Source of the DNA: Fremontodendron californicum
Taxonomy: Eukaryota; Streptophyta; Magnoliopsida; Malvales; Malvaceae
Reading direction: 5' to 3'
DNA length: 64,000 nt
Assembly (NCBI GenBank): GCA_030761205.1
Contig: JAULJL010000005.1
Coordinates: 2,567,501-2,631,500 of the forward strand
Shown here: positions 11,293 to 22,614 of the stretch, in pieces
Position numbering within the stretch: position 1 is the stretch's first letter
Layout of the letters: each line of letters opens with the position of its first letter
Notes under the pieces: generated by a model
Database searches by the model: none
What the model saw: the letters and a program-made list of their open reading frames with translations, nothing else
Told to the model about the DNA's origin: nothing
Position numbers and translations under genes: made by a program

Positions 11293-14261
11293 ATGGCTTC
11301 ACTATTGAGGTTACAAGAAAATCACATCTCGGAGGTTATATTTAACGAGGTAAGTAAATTGTTATATTATTATTGTTTTTTATATTATTATTATTTTTTA
11401 TATTATTATTGTTTTTTATATTATTATTGTTTTTTATATTATTATATTATTATTGTTTTTTATATTATTATTGTTTTTTATATTATTATTGTGTTATATT
11501 ATATTATATTATTATTGTGTTATATTATATTATTATTGTTTTTTATATTATTATTGTTTTATATTATATTATATTATTATTGTTTTATATATTATTATTG
11601 TTTTATATTATATTATATTATTATTGTTTTATATTATATTATTATTGTTTTTTATATTATTATTGTATTATATTATATTATTATTGTTTTTTATATTATT
11701 ATTGTTTTATATTATATTATTATAGTTTTTTATATTATTATTGTTTTATATTATATTATATTATTATTGTTTTATATATTATTATTGTTTTATATTATAT
11801 TATATTATTATTGTTTTATATTATATTATTATTGTTTTTTATATTATTATTGTTTTATATTATATTATTATTGTTTTTATATTATTATTGTATTATATTC
11901 TTTTATTATTGTTTTTTATATTATTATTGTTTTATATTATATTATTATAGTTTTTTATATTATTATTGTTTTATATTATATTATATTATTATTCTTTATA
12001 TTATATTATATTATTATTGTTTTTTTATATTATATTATTATTTTTTTTATATTATATTATTATTGTTTTTTTATACGAAATTATTGTTTTATATTATATT
12101 ATTATTGTTTTATATTATATTATATTATTATTGTTTATATTATATTATATTATATTATATTATTATTGTTTTATATTATATTATATTATTATTGTTTATA
12201 TTATATTATATTATATTATTATTTTGTTATTTTATAGTTTTATTTATTACTTTTTAATTGTTATAGTTTTATAATATATTAATTTTTATTATTATAACAG
12301 GAAACTCGTCGCGTATTACGTTCGAGGAAATTTACATTGGAGGACCCGCATCCTTATATTATCGACCACTTAAGAAGAGCCGGATTTTATCACGCAAGTC
12401 AAATTCGACGACTTGTGATACAACCCGATTTAATCTCTGCGTTGGTCGAACGATGGAGACCCGAGACGCACACTTTTCATTTTCCATGTGGTGAATGCAC
12501 GGTGAGTCTCGAAGATGTTGCGCTGCAACTTGGACTTCCGATCCATGGCGATGCAGTTACAGGCGGAAGCCTGCTAGATTGGAATGAACTGTGTCAAGAT
12601 TTATTGGGTGAGGTACCTCCAGAAGACGTCGTATCTGGCTCAACGGTGAGACTGACTTGGTTGAAAACGTTTCAAAATCTGCCATTACATGCAACCGAAC
12701 AACAAATACAATATGCTGCTAGAGCATATATTTTACGTTTGATTGGAGGATTACTGATGCCTGACAAATCGAGCAGTCGGGTACATTTAATGTATCTTCC
12801 ATTGCTACGTGATTTAGAGGAAGCAGCAAATTATAGTTGGGGTTCTGCGTGTTTGGCAGTTTTGTATAGAGAACTTTGCCGAGCTACAGTTCCAAAAAAC
12901 CATGACATAGGTGGATGTCTAGTGCTTCTACAATCATGGGCTTGGTATCGGCTACCATTTCTTGCTCCGCGCGTGGATATTTCGGCTGTATACCCCCTTG
13001 CAAGCAGGTAATAATCTTTACTATTTTATTAATTTTGTACGAAATTGTATTTTTATAGGTCATTAAGATATTATATGCATTTTAATAGATGGAGTAGGAG
13101 TACAGGTAGAGATTTTACAGAGACTACGAGCGATCTTGCAAGTATAAGACTACGACTAGATCGACTAGGATATGATAAGGTAAATATTTCGATTGTTACA
13201 TTGAAGTTTTTTTTTTTTATTTAATCCTTATGAAACTAATAATTTGTAATAATTATTCGCAGTTTCTGTGGATGTCATATTCCTCGAGTGAAATTATGGC
13301 ATGCCTCCCATCGGATGCCTACAATAATTTCAATATATGGAAAGCAAACACAGCATTGATATGCTTTTCATATGTAGAGTGGCACCAAACTGACCGGGTG
13401 TTGCGACAATTTGGGATGCAACAACCAATTCCTGCAGCCCCGATGAACCTTGATAAGCTTCACAAGGTCGACATGCGTGGTCGTAATGATGAATTCTGGC
13501 CTGCGAAGCATGAACGTTGGATCCAATGCTGGAACATACGTTTTGAACGAATTCCGACAGGTTACCCGATTGTTGGTAATAATTTCAACCCGTCTGCTGA
13601 TTACATAAGATGGTATAGAAATGAAGGTCGGCCTTTCGTTTGTCCACCGTCGATGCACGAGGATGTTAGGAGTATGCCATTTACCGGACAAACTTCAGCT
13701 CCAGTCCCTCCTACACAGGATATGGATGCTCCTAGACCTCGCCGACAACGTGGGCGAAGGCGTCAACCGACCTCATCGGAGTTCACAGCACCGAGGATGT
13801 CATTTGATCATCCTGAACCTGAACGGGATCATGGAGTACCATCCAGCCATCGTTATTCCGTAAGTCACCCCGGATATGACGTTGATGAGTGTTACCGACC
13901 ATCACCGCCAAGAACGAGGTTAGATGACCAGCTCCCCGTCCTAAGTCCAAGTTCAGCATATTTAACATCCATGTATCAGTTTGGAACCCCTTCGTCAGCA
14001 TTTGATGCTACATCATTTATGGGTGCATCTAGTAGTCAGGTTCCCGTTATGGGTGAACTAGGTGTTGGCTCATCCAGCAGTGGGTTTCAAATTTTTGATA
14101 CGGATGAAACGACTGATGACATACAACCGGAACCAGTGGCGGTTATAGCAAGAGGTCGTGGTGGACCGCGAATACGTGCCACTGACGAGGTTGAACGACG
14201 GGTGCAACCACCACGCACTAGAAGAACTCGACACTGTTGCTCTACACCACGCAATAATTAG
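11293..14261 (+). CDS. Plant mobile domain protein, MULE-borne, 617 aa
   Basis: Four exons: 11293-11349, 12301-13007, 13089-13179 and 13263-14261. All introns are GT-AG and the frame is maintained, giving 617 codons. The start MASLLRLQENHIS is the only in-frame ATG joining the conserved splice. Exon 2 holds the PMD (PF10536) core: LEDPHPYIIDHLRRAGFYHA, WRPETHTFHFPCGECTVSLE, ARAYILRLIGGLLMPDKSS and WGSACLAVLYREL. Exon 4 continues the domain (VEWHQTDRVLRQFGMQQ), followed by a probably disordered tail with basic RPRRQRGRRRQ and RTRRTRH stretches. PMD proteins (MAIN/MAIL family, often annotated as phosphatase 7 long form homologs) occur in plant genes and in transposons; the Arabidopsis MAIN/MAIL members act in silencing and genome stability. 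No phosphatase domain is present. The role within the element is unknown. Confidence 0.88.
11350..12300 (+). repeat. TTA/TATTATTG microsatellite in PMD intron 1
   Basis: The 951 bp first intron is almost entirely a compound TATTATTATTG / TTTTATATTATAT repeat. Long frames rich in Tyr, Ile, Leu, Phe and Cys are translations of this repeat and not genes. The equivalent intron of the decayed copy is shorter (about 5904-6409) with a weaker version of the same pattern, so the repeat has expanded in the young copy. Confidence 0.85.
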
Positions 14262-14936
14262 AATAATTGTAATGTGTTTTAAATTTCTAATATAAATTTA
14301 TATGTTTTGCATTTCATGTAATTTGTTCGGAAATTAATTGTTATATTTTATTTTAATTTATATCTTAATGTTGTTATTTAATTTTAATATAATAATCCAA
14401 ATTACATGATAAGTTGCTTTTCTTTTCTTTTTTTCATTTTAATTTAATTTTCTTTTTAAATTATAATAAGAAAAAAAAAATTAATCAGAAATTAAATTAA
14501 ATTTTTTTTTATCAAATATCCAGTTTTAAACTGTAACAATCTATATTATTATTAAAAACAATGATTAAATTAATGTCACGAGTTAATCGAATACCAACTC
14601 AAAAAAACTAATCAAATTAAAAAAATTATTTTACGATACCAACTTAAAAATAACTTCTTTATTTAAAAAAGTGACTCGATAAATTTCTTTTAAAAAAAAT
14701 TTATTTACATTTTACATCATTAAATTATTTTTGATATAAATTAAATTTTCTTTTTTATAATATTACAAAATTATAAAAAATTAAATTTTTGATATAAAAA
14801 TTTTATTTTTTATATAATCTTCTTTTTAAATTTTAATAAGAAATATATTTTTATTTTTTATAAAATTGTAATAATAAATTAAATTACATTTTTAATATAT
14901 ATTTTAAAAAAATAAATAACCAAACCTATAAAAAAA
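14262..14936. other. AT-rich 3' region of the PMD MULE
   Basis: Downstream of the PMD stop. A polyadenylation-like region is plausible near 14300-14400 but no single signal stands out. No minisatellite is present here, unlike the two older relatives. Confidence 0.5.
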
Positions 14937-15040
14937 ATATTTTAATTTAATTTATAATTTTTAAAAATAAATTTATCAAATTAAAATAAAATATTGTTTT
15001 AATATAATTTTTTTTATTAATTAAAAAAATATATATATAT

Positions 15041-15220
15041 ACATGAAGGGAAATCGCCACCCCCCATGGCGATTTCCCTTCATGGTTTTAGCAAAATTGG
15101 CTAAAATTACCAAGGGAAATCGCCATGGGGGGTGGCGATTTCCCTTGGTATTTTTTTGCAAATTTGCAAAAAAACACGCTGGGAAATCGCCATGGGGGAT
15201 GGCGATTTCCCAGCTGAAAA
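15041..15220. repeat. Hairpin array in the right MULE end
   Basis: An inverted copy of the left array: three palindromes at about 15041-15083, 15109-15148 and 15177-15214 with the same GGGAAATCGCCA stems and the same order of outer stems when read inward from the end. Only a few base differences from the left end are visible. Confidence 0.85.
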
Positions 15221-16110
15221 AAAAAAGTCCGTATTTTGGGAAATAATCAAAAAGTAACGGTAATTTGGGGTTTAATTTTTTTTTTTAGCTATATTAGTAT
15301 AAAAAAGCCGATTCTCAATAGCAGAGGAATTCCTATTGTTGAAGCTGATTTGTTCACTAACAAAGGAATGTCCCGTGCTTCTGTGCCTAGCGACGACTCC
15401 ACTGGAATGTAACCATTATTGCTCTTTCTTTTTCTTTTTCTTTTGAATTTTCTTATTTTCTGCTTTATTTGATTGCTGAGAAAAAAATTGTTGCTGATAC
15501 AATGGAAGTTAGAACTTTTAGAATTACATTTTATGTTTTCATTTATTATATATGAATCAAATTTTGTCGTTATGTTGATGATTTGAATCGAAATTATATA
15601 ATTTTTGAGGTAAAAAAAATAAAAGACTAAAATGTTATTTTTAGAAATTACTTGAACTGAGCAATTTAATTTCAATTCATATGGCAATGCGTAGTTGCAA
15701 CTTGAATGATTTTATTAGTTATTATTTATCATGTTTGAACTCTTAATTATCATTATTGGAAAATTATTTTGATCCTGGAATTGTCATTCCATGATAATGT
15801 TTTAATTTAACAATTTCATCGCAGGTATGAGGCTATTGAACTGCGAGACGGGGACAAGGGAACATATCTTGGAAATGCTATGACAAAAAGCTGTTAGGAA
15901 CATCAATGAGAAAATTTCTGAAGCATTGGTTGGTATGAATCCAACAATTCAGCTTCAAATTGATCAAGCCATGATAGACTTGGACAAGACAGAAAAGAAG
16001 GTACACCTTTTCTTTCTTTCTCAAATTCAGGTTTAGTGTAGTTAGTTGTTCATTTTATATATGTTTTAAGAACCAAAGCATTTTAATAATTGGTTTGGAT
16101 GGGGACTCCC

Positions 16111-16373
16111 TAGAGGTGGTCATGGCCGGGCCGCAGCCCGATTTTTTTTTTACTCTGCCTAGACCCGGCCTTGGGTAGCCCCCGTTTAGGCCCGAATCAC
16201 TGTTTATTGGAATAAAAAAAATATTTTTTTTTATTTTTTTATAATTAAAATAAAATAAAATAATATTATTATAATAAAAATTACTGTTCCGGGCCGGCCC
16301 GAAACATAAAATATCATGCCCAAACCCGGCCCGTATTGGGCCGGGCGGGTTGCCCGGCCCGTGAGCAGGTCTA
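16111..16373. mobile_element. GC-ended hAT-like MITE
   Basis: The ends TAGAGGTGGTCATGG and (complement of the right end) TAGACCTGCTCACGGG are alike, and both lead into CCGGGCC-rich subterminal DNA around an AT-rich centre. Relatives lie at 27045-27316, 50050-50183 and 51660-51790. The immediate flanks do not give a clean 8 bp duplication, so the hAT assignment rests on end resemblance. Confidence 0.6.
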
Positions 16374-17970
16374 AATTGGGGACTTGGGACCTAGAGATTG
16401 TTCTAAATGCCTGCCCACCAGCATCTGGACAAGGTGGAGGGAGGGAATTGAAATGAAATGGAGAGGGGTGGGACAATTTCCTTTCTATGGATCCTAAAGG
16501 AGAACAGTTAAGAGAATAGGAAGAAATTATTGTGCCAATTTCTTTCTTACAACATTTTAGGTTTCTTTCTTTTTTCATCCATTGTCACGGACTCTGTAAT
16601 CTTTAATTTTCTCAATCTATTTTGTTTTTAATTGTTTCTTTAACTTCAACTCTTACAATCCTTTCTCTTTTCTCTATTGTTTTTAATTTTTTTTCTCTCA
16701 ACATAGCGCGGGTATGCACCTAGTTATTATTTAAGAACAAAATAATAACCAAACGTTTAACGTTAGAATTATAATCAGTATTGCATAATAGCAGCATCAT
16801 GGAGAGCTTTGCGTGCTTGGACAGTTTTCATTTTCCTATAGCTGGCTAGTGCAGCACCCCCTTTGCAGCTAGCATGAAGTGGTCGTCAGTGCTGCAGCCA
16901 CAATTTAGCATGATTTCTTTGCAGTTTGTCTTGGTTCTGTCCGCACTAACATTACTTATGGAGCTCCACCGAAATAAGTTGAGGGGCTTAGAGAAGATAA
17001 GATCTGAGAGTTATGCAGACTCTGCATTGTTTACTTAATTTGTCCATTTGGAAGAAAGAGGTATTTGCTACTCTACGGATGATCGGTAGAGCAAGCAGTG
17101 CCAACTTGAACTTTGAAGATGTTATCTTATATGATGGGTACTTGCATTAATGCAAAGGGTTAACAAATTTTGTATTCTACTTGAATTAATAAGTTTCATT
17201 GGTGGTGTATAAACCTGTTTCCGAAGTTCTAGCTGTGAGTTCTAGTCATTATTTTCCTTTTCCTGGAAGGAACCCTACCATGAGAACATCATATCTACGT
17301 TCCATGTTACTCTGATTCGGGTTTGAATGTCAGATACGAGTATTTTAAAAAAAAATATTAAGTTTTTTCATTTATTTGGAGGGTTCTTAGAGGGTCATAT
17401 TTTCATACCCATGTCCGAAAAAGCCTCGGGCATAAATTTCGGATACAAGTATTTCAAGAAAAATGAAAAATCGAAACAACATAATCTACATGCACAAAAC
17501 AACTTTAAAAAAAAAAAAGGGCCAAGAGAAGTCTGAGCCAAATTACCGAATTCAATTCCCCAATTCCTACACATTTGTGAAGAGAGCCTACACATTTTTT
17601 TTGTGGATAATTTAATGACTTGTTTTTTTCCCGGATAAGAAAAAAAAATTATTTACCCAAGTGATCAGGATAAGAAAATTTATTTATTTTTCCGGATAAG
17701 AAAATTCTGCTACAAGTTTGCAACTTAATGCACACAAACAAAAAGGAAAAGATTACAATATTATCAAAACCTCCATTGATGACAAAAATCAGAATTTGCT
17801 GTAGAAGATAGTGGCCAATGCTGGCTGCAATCCTTAAACAAATGATCTCTGCAATCTTTCCAAGGACCATGAAACATAGAGAAATCTTTCCAGAACTTCA
17901 TTTCCAGTCGTTGATGCCAAGATGTTGCGCCACATTGAAGACTGAATTGCAGGTTGGGACTTTTACAACA
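16374..17970. other. Intergenic, no gene recognised
   Basis: Mixed-composition DNA, less AT-rich than the transposon areas. The short frames show no family match. It may contain remains of the enolase-like pseudogene's later introns. The last part (17640-17970) is the presumed 3' untranslated or intron area of the minus-strand NLR. Confidence 0.4.
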
Positions 17971-17977
17971 TCAGCAT

Positions 17978-20900
17978 TTATTCCTAAAATTAAACCAAAG
18001 AAAACCATTAAACTGACAGACGCTTTGTATCTTGCAGCATAATGTTGAAAGGTTCACCAAAACACAAAAGCGGAAATCAGTATGACATTGTTTCCTAGAA
18101 GATAATTCGAATAAATAAGAATTGAATGAATCAAATAAGGATAAAGGTAGCAAAGTATAGCAGGTAGACAAGCGAGAAGAACTCACCCATGAAGGAGAAA
18201 ATTTCCAATCGTTTTTTATGATTTTTACTTGGCCGCCTATTTTGTTTTCAGCAGCTGCTACAAAACGTGGTTCCATATTCGTTAAGGTCAATTCCTTCAA
18301 CGTTGTTAGCTTCTCCAAAACATCAACCTCAAGCTTTTTGCAACATCTGATCTCTAGTTCTTTTAAATTTGGCATGGCTTTGCCCTCCACTGTCCAGTTC
18401 ATCAATTCCTTGAGCATCCACAATTTCAATACCTGGAGCTTAGGAAATCCATCATTGTGACAGGTCATATTTTGCCCCTCAAAGGAATGAGCATAAAGCC
18501 TCAAGACCTTAAGCTTCTCCAGCTTCCCAAGAGCTTCCATCGGGTCTTCTGATAGATGTGAAACTGACAAAGTGAGGACTTCAAGATTTTCAGGAAGTTC
18601 ACTGGCCTTGAATGACTCTGGAAGGTTTCCCAGCAAATACAATCTTGATAGATTTTTCAGCTCCTTCATCTTCCCTAATTCAAGTGATGCAGGCTCGTTT
18701 GAGTCATTTATTGATCTTAACTTCAATGACTGAAGATTGGTCAATTTAGAAAGCCAGTCAGCTATAACTTTCATTGATCCTTCAAGGCATGTTAACTTCA
18801 ATTTCCTAAGACCAGTCAAATTGTCCAACCAATCTGTCTTAGAAATCTCCCTTCTGATTATCAACCCCCATAAAGTCTGAAGAGGTCTTAAGGATCCACG
18901 AGCAGATGTCTTTTGAATAGACACATCAACATAAATCTCGCTCATATATAGATGTTGTAGCTTCTTTGCCTCCCAAATGGTACTCGGTAAAGTGATTATA
19001 TATGTCTGCTTTATGTCCAAGGTCTCTAGCTGAGGGAGATCACCAACTGATTCTGGGACTGAATCCAAAAGAGTCCGTCTTAAGCCCAGGTATTTCAGCT
19101 GACGTAATTTGCCTAGCGCTTCAGAAAGCACCGGTTTATATACACCTTCAAGATCGAGCACTACAAGCATTCCATAGCCTCCCTCAACAATTTTGTTTAG
19201 CAGTTCACTAACTCCGGATGTAGGTGCATCTCCTTTTTTATTGTAGAATGAAATGTAGGAACGCAGATGCTGAATGCTGTTTTCTGGAGGATTACTGTCG
19301 ATGTACATATCTAAGTGTTCAGCAAGCCTTCGGATATATCCGATATTTGATTGTGGTGTTTGATTTGTACCTGAACTGCGGTGGATGTGAAAAAATCCAA
19401 CTTTCTCTGCATTGGGAAGCAGGGTATCGTGTAATGTATTTGTTACACGACATGTTTTAGGGCTTCCATCTAACCTCCCTTCTGCTATCTCAATCATGTT
19501 TGTGCTTAATAAATCTTCAAAGCAATTCTTCGCCAAGACTTCAGGGGATTTTGTTTCCCCTGTTGACTGTACCAGTCCCTCGGCGAGCCATAGCTGAAGC
19601 AACCTCCTTATAGGGATCTCATATAATCTAGGAAACAGACCCAAATAAAGAAGACAACACTTTGACGGGAATGACAAGTGCTGATAAGTCCAAGCCACGG
19701 CATTTGACAAAGAGATTTCATCTGGAGAAATCAATTCATCAGAGGAAGTTGATTGATCTTCAGCAGAAGTGGCATTATCGGTCACCCCTTTGCTCTGTGC
19801 TTCTTTCTGCTCGGTGGCAGACAAAGACAACTGATTGGGAGAAGTTAGTTGATCTTCTCTAGTGGTCGTAGACTCCACTTTTTTCTTGTCATCTTCTCGC
19901 TTGGCATATGATTCTGAAGGAACCTGCTGAGCCAAAGAACTTGATTGATCTTCAATAGAATTCCTCTCCTCGCCATTTGAAGAACCCATCTGGTGAGCCA
20001 TTAACACTTCATTCTTTTCATGTTTTTGCTTACTTTCTAATAAAGCTACTTGGTCCAAGGAGTTCAATTGACCTTTACCAGTCACGCCTTTTTTCCTTTC
20101 TCTTCCATCGGTTTGCCCCATCACCTCGAACCATTCCTTATAATTTTGCTCCGTTTTTTTGGTAGACAACAAACCTCCAAGCACAACTATTGTGAGAGGT
20201 AAACCACCACATCTTTGCAAGATCTTTGCCTTCAAATCTGACGGTATATCATTCAAATCTGACGGTATATCATCTCTACTTGTTCGTAGTTTTACTTCTA
20301 CTACCTTCTTCGTGAACAACTTCCAACTTGCATCATTGTTTAATGGGCATAATGAAAGAACTACAGCCAGTGGGTTCATATGGTATGCAAGATAAGCACT
20401 ACGAGTAGTGAGTATCACTCTGCTACCGTTTGATGAAATGGGGAAGACAGGTTTGAGTCTGTCCCAAATGTCAGGCTTCCGAACGTCATCCAAAATAATC
20501 AAGTATCTTTTCCAGGTCAAGAAAAGGCTAAGCCCCTTTCGTAGTTGCTCAACAGATAAGCTCTGGTTCTCCTTCACCTTTCTGAGCTGTCTAAATAAAT
20601 CAACCAATATATCTCTCTCTTCAAAATCTTGCGGAACACTGATCCAAGCCCGACATTCAAAGTGCTGCTTACTTGCCATGCTGCTATAAAAGGTCCTTAC
20701 AACAGCTGTCTTGCCAGAACCTGCAACACCTAATACTGAAACGAGAAAATGCAATCTGTAGTTGTTGAGTACTAGTTCCGCTAGTTCTCGTATTTTATCT
20801 TCTAGTCCAACAATGTCTGATGCCTCGTCCATGATATCAGGAAGTCTCTCCCAGCGTTTTGCGTGCTTTTGTTCTGAAGCATTTTCTTGCATACCTTTCA

Positions 20901-22614
20901 AGTCATCTAAGAGCCCCATCCTTGAAGTAATTCTGAAAATCCAAGAATTGGTCTTCTGTGCCACATCAACTTCTTGTACAGCAAGAACCACCCGGCTACC
21001 GTTCAATGAGTTCGGAATGGAAATTTTGATACATTCCCAAATTTCAGCTGTCCAGACATCATATAAAACTATAAGGTACCTCTTATGAGCTAAGAAACTG
21101 CGAAGCTTCTGTCGCAATGACTTGAGGGGCTGTGGTATCTCCGTCTTAACACCTGTAACTTGCTTCCAAATGTCAGTTAAAAGATCTCTTTCGTTGAAAT
21201 CCTCTGGAACATGAATCCACGCGCAACATTGGAAATGCAACTTTATATCTTCTGCAATATACATTGCCCACAATAGAGTTGTCTTGCCAGAGCCTACCAC
21301 ACCCACAATCGAAATTAGAAATGACAGCCTGCGAGGACTGAGGATTGATTCAGTTAACTCATCTATGACAGCCTTGGCACTAATAATACTAGAATCCTCC
21401 TCCAAATAGCCAGAAGATTTCACAAAGTGTTGTTGAGGGCCTTGCTCTGAAGCTTTTCCAAAAGATTTTGAGCCTTCACTATGAGGAATAGCTAGAATTA
21501 CCCGGCTGCCATTTAATGAGTATGGGAAGATAGGTTCAAGATTATCCCAAAGAAAACCCTCCTGAACACCGTATAAAACTATCAAGAATCTTTTCCAAAC
21601 CAAGAAATCATGAAGTCCCTGTTGCGGCGACCGAAGCGCCTCTCCATCTTCTTCCTTGTCATAGTTGCATAGTTCTAAAATGGCGTTTACAATTTGTACT
21701 TCAGACAGTTCAGAAACATTTAACCAAGCACGGAAATGAAAATGTTGTTTAACAGTTTCTGCATTGTATACTGTCCACAGTAGAATTGCCTTACCAGAAC
21801 TCGACACATCAGCCTTTAAAATGAGACATTGTAACTTGCCTGAGCTGAGGACCGGTTGAGCTAACTTTTTTACTAAACCTTCCAAAACAACTGTAACAGA
21901 TTTCTCCTCTAAATAGCCACCAGTTTCACCCCTTATCTCGTCTGAAGCATTTGAAATAGTGGCATCTTCGTCAACATCTTCAAGAAGTTCTCCAGCACTT
22001 CCAGCACTTCCAGCACTCGAACTTCTAGATAGTAATCTCCTTGGTGGAAGTTGAGCACCAATCAAATCAGTCCGCCTAAACCTTGGTAAATTCTGTGAAC
22101 CTTCAGGGTCAGTCACTGTAGCCGGTGTGTTGTCTTCAGAGATGGGCGCAATTCCAGTACCTACATCTGAACTTGTTGGAGCTTGCTGCATATCGTCGTC
22201 GGAGCGAGTGGATCGATTGTGCACGTCTTCAGAGTTACTTGAGGAAGTTATTGGTTGAACTTGCACATCATTCGGATTACTAGGAAGCAACTTTATGACT
22301 TTGCTTCTTAGTTTCCGGATCTTGTTGTTCAAACGCATTTTAATGATGAAAACTTCCTGGCTCTTCAAGGTTGTCCTGCATAGAAGGGGCTCAATGATGT
22401 CCTCCACAGAGTAAATGTCCTGAATAAGCTTCTTCCATTCTTCGATTGTGTCAGTATTCGTTTCGTGATCCTCTGCACCTTTCAAGCTTTCCTGAAACTT
22501 TTTTAGCTCCTTGATGTACCGAGGGACTTGGCTTTCCGAACTTGAATAGGTAATTTCTTTACGACACAGCAGATTGAGTTTTGTTATCAAAAGCTCTGTT
22601 ATTTCAAAAGCCAT
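17978..22614 (-). CDS. NLR with three tandem nucleotide-binding modules
   Basis: A minus-strand resistance-type gene. One long exon (22614 down to 18187) encodes about 1476 residues; a GTGAGT donor at 18186-18181 and an acceptor near 17984 would add a codon and then stop (TAA near 17978). Residues about 1-110 are an Rx-like helical N-terminus. Three NB modules follow: P-loop 1 near 267 (SSSGKAILL, degenerate, kinase-2 FLIVLYGV), P-loop 2 near 437 (GVVGSGKTTLLW, kinase-2 YLIVLYDVW), and P-loop 3 near 628 (GVAGSGKTAVV, canonical YLIILDDV). Each has an HF..xAW and an NGSRVxL segment. Only the third continues to GGLPLTIVVLGG (about 800). A linker of about 130 polar residues separates this from the winged helix (about 960-1000) and an LHD motif near 1059, followed by LRRs (about 1120-1460). 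Likely an intracellular immune receptor; whether it is active is unknown. Confidence 0.85.
20229..20272 (-). repeat. Short in-frame tandem duplication in the NLR
   Basis: TCTGACGGTATATCATT... is repeated at an 18 bp spacing, encoding the peptide repeat DDIPSDLNDIPSDL just before the GLPL motif. It keeps the reading frame. Confidence 0.8.

Larger units (their letters stand above)
10568..15309 (+). mobile_element. Young PMD-carrying MULE, 4742 bp
   Basis: The ends are inverted copies starting GGCTTTTTTATACTAATATA. Near-identical inverted repeats run about 370 bp inward (10568-10943 and 14937-15309). The flanks are a perfect 10 bp direct repeat, GATTCTCAAT (10558-10567 and 15310-15319), within the 8-11 bp range of Mutator-like elements. 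Each end carries three hairpins built on GGGAAATCGCCA. The only gene is the PMD gene at 11293-14261. No MURA-type transposase, SWIM or zinc-finger domain is seen, so movement would need a partner in trans. The high similarity of the two ends implies recent insertion. Confidence 0.9.
10502..16000 (+). pseudogene. Enolase (ENO3-type) pseudogene split by a MULE
   Basis: Reading through the insertion gives an enolase exon. The first part (10502-10567, after an ATTGCAG acceptor) encodes NHLKK and ITKVKAWQILN. The second part (about 15320-15409, counting the target duplication once) encodes SRGIPIVEADLFTNKGMSRA and VPS. The next exon (15826-16000, between GCAG and GTACAC) encodes YEAIELRDGDKGTYLG and later DQAMIDLDKTEKK. 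These match the N-terminal domain of cytosolic enolase 3-type proteins. Defects are loss of frame and a stop near 15895, and substitutions such as SDDS where SGxS is expected. Later exons are not seen. It was probably a pseudogene or fragment regardless of the MULE insertion. Confidence 0.85.

Noticed and set aside
11293..12274. Long Tyr/Ile/Leu/Phe-rich frames in three phases
   Set aside because: Artefacts of the TATTATTG/TTTTATATTATAT microsatellite inside an intron; only the first 57 nt are coding.
13368..14001. Minus-strand and alternate-frame ORFs over PMD exon 4
   Set aside because: Shadows of the PMD coding sequence, which has family motifs and splice sites in the plus-strand frame.
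5246..15319. A single large composite transposon spanning both PMD copies
   Set aside because: Each copy has its own inverted ends, the inner ends are not a shared pair, and the ages differ strongly.
16111..16373. A clean hAT target duplication
   Set aside because: The 8 bp on either side do not match; TGGGGACT occurs on both sides but at different distances, so the edges or the event remain uncertain.
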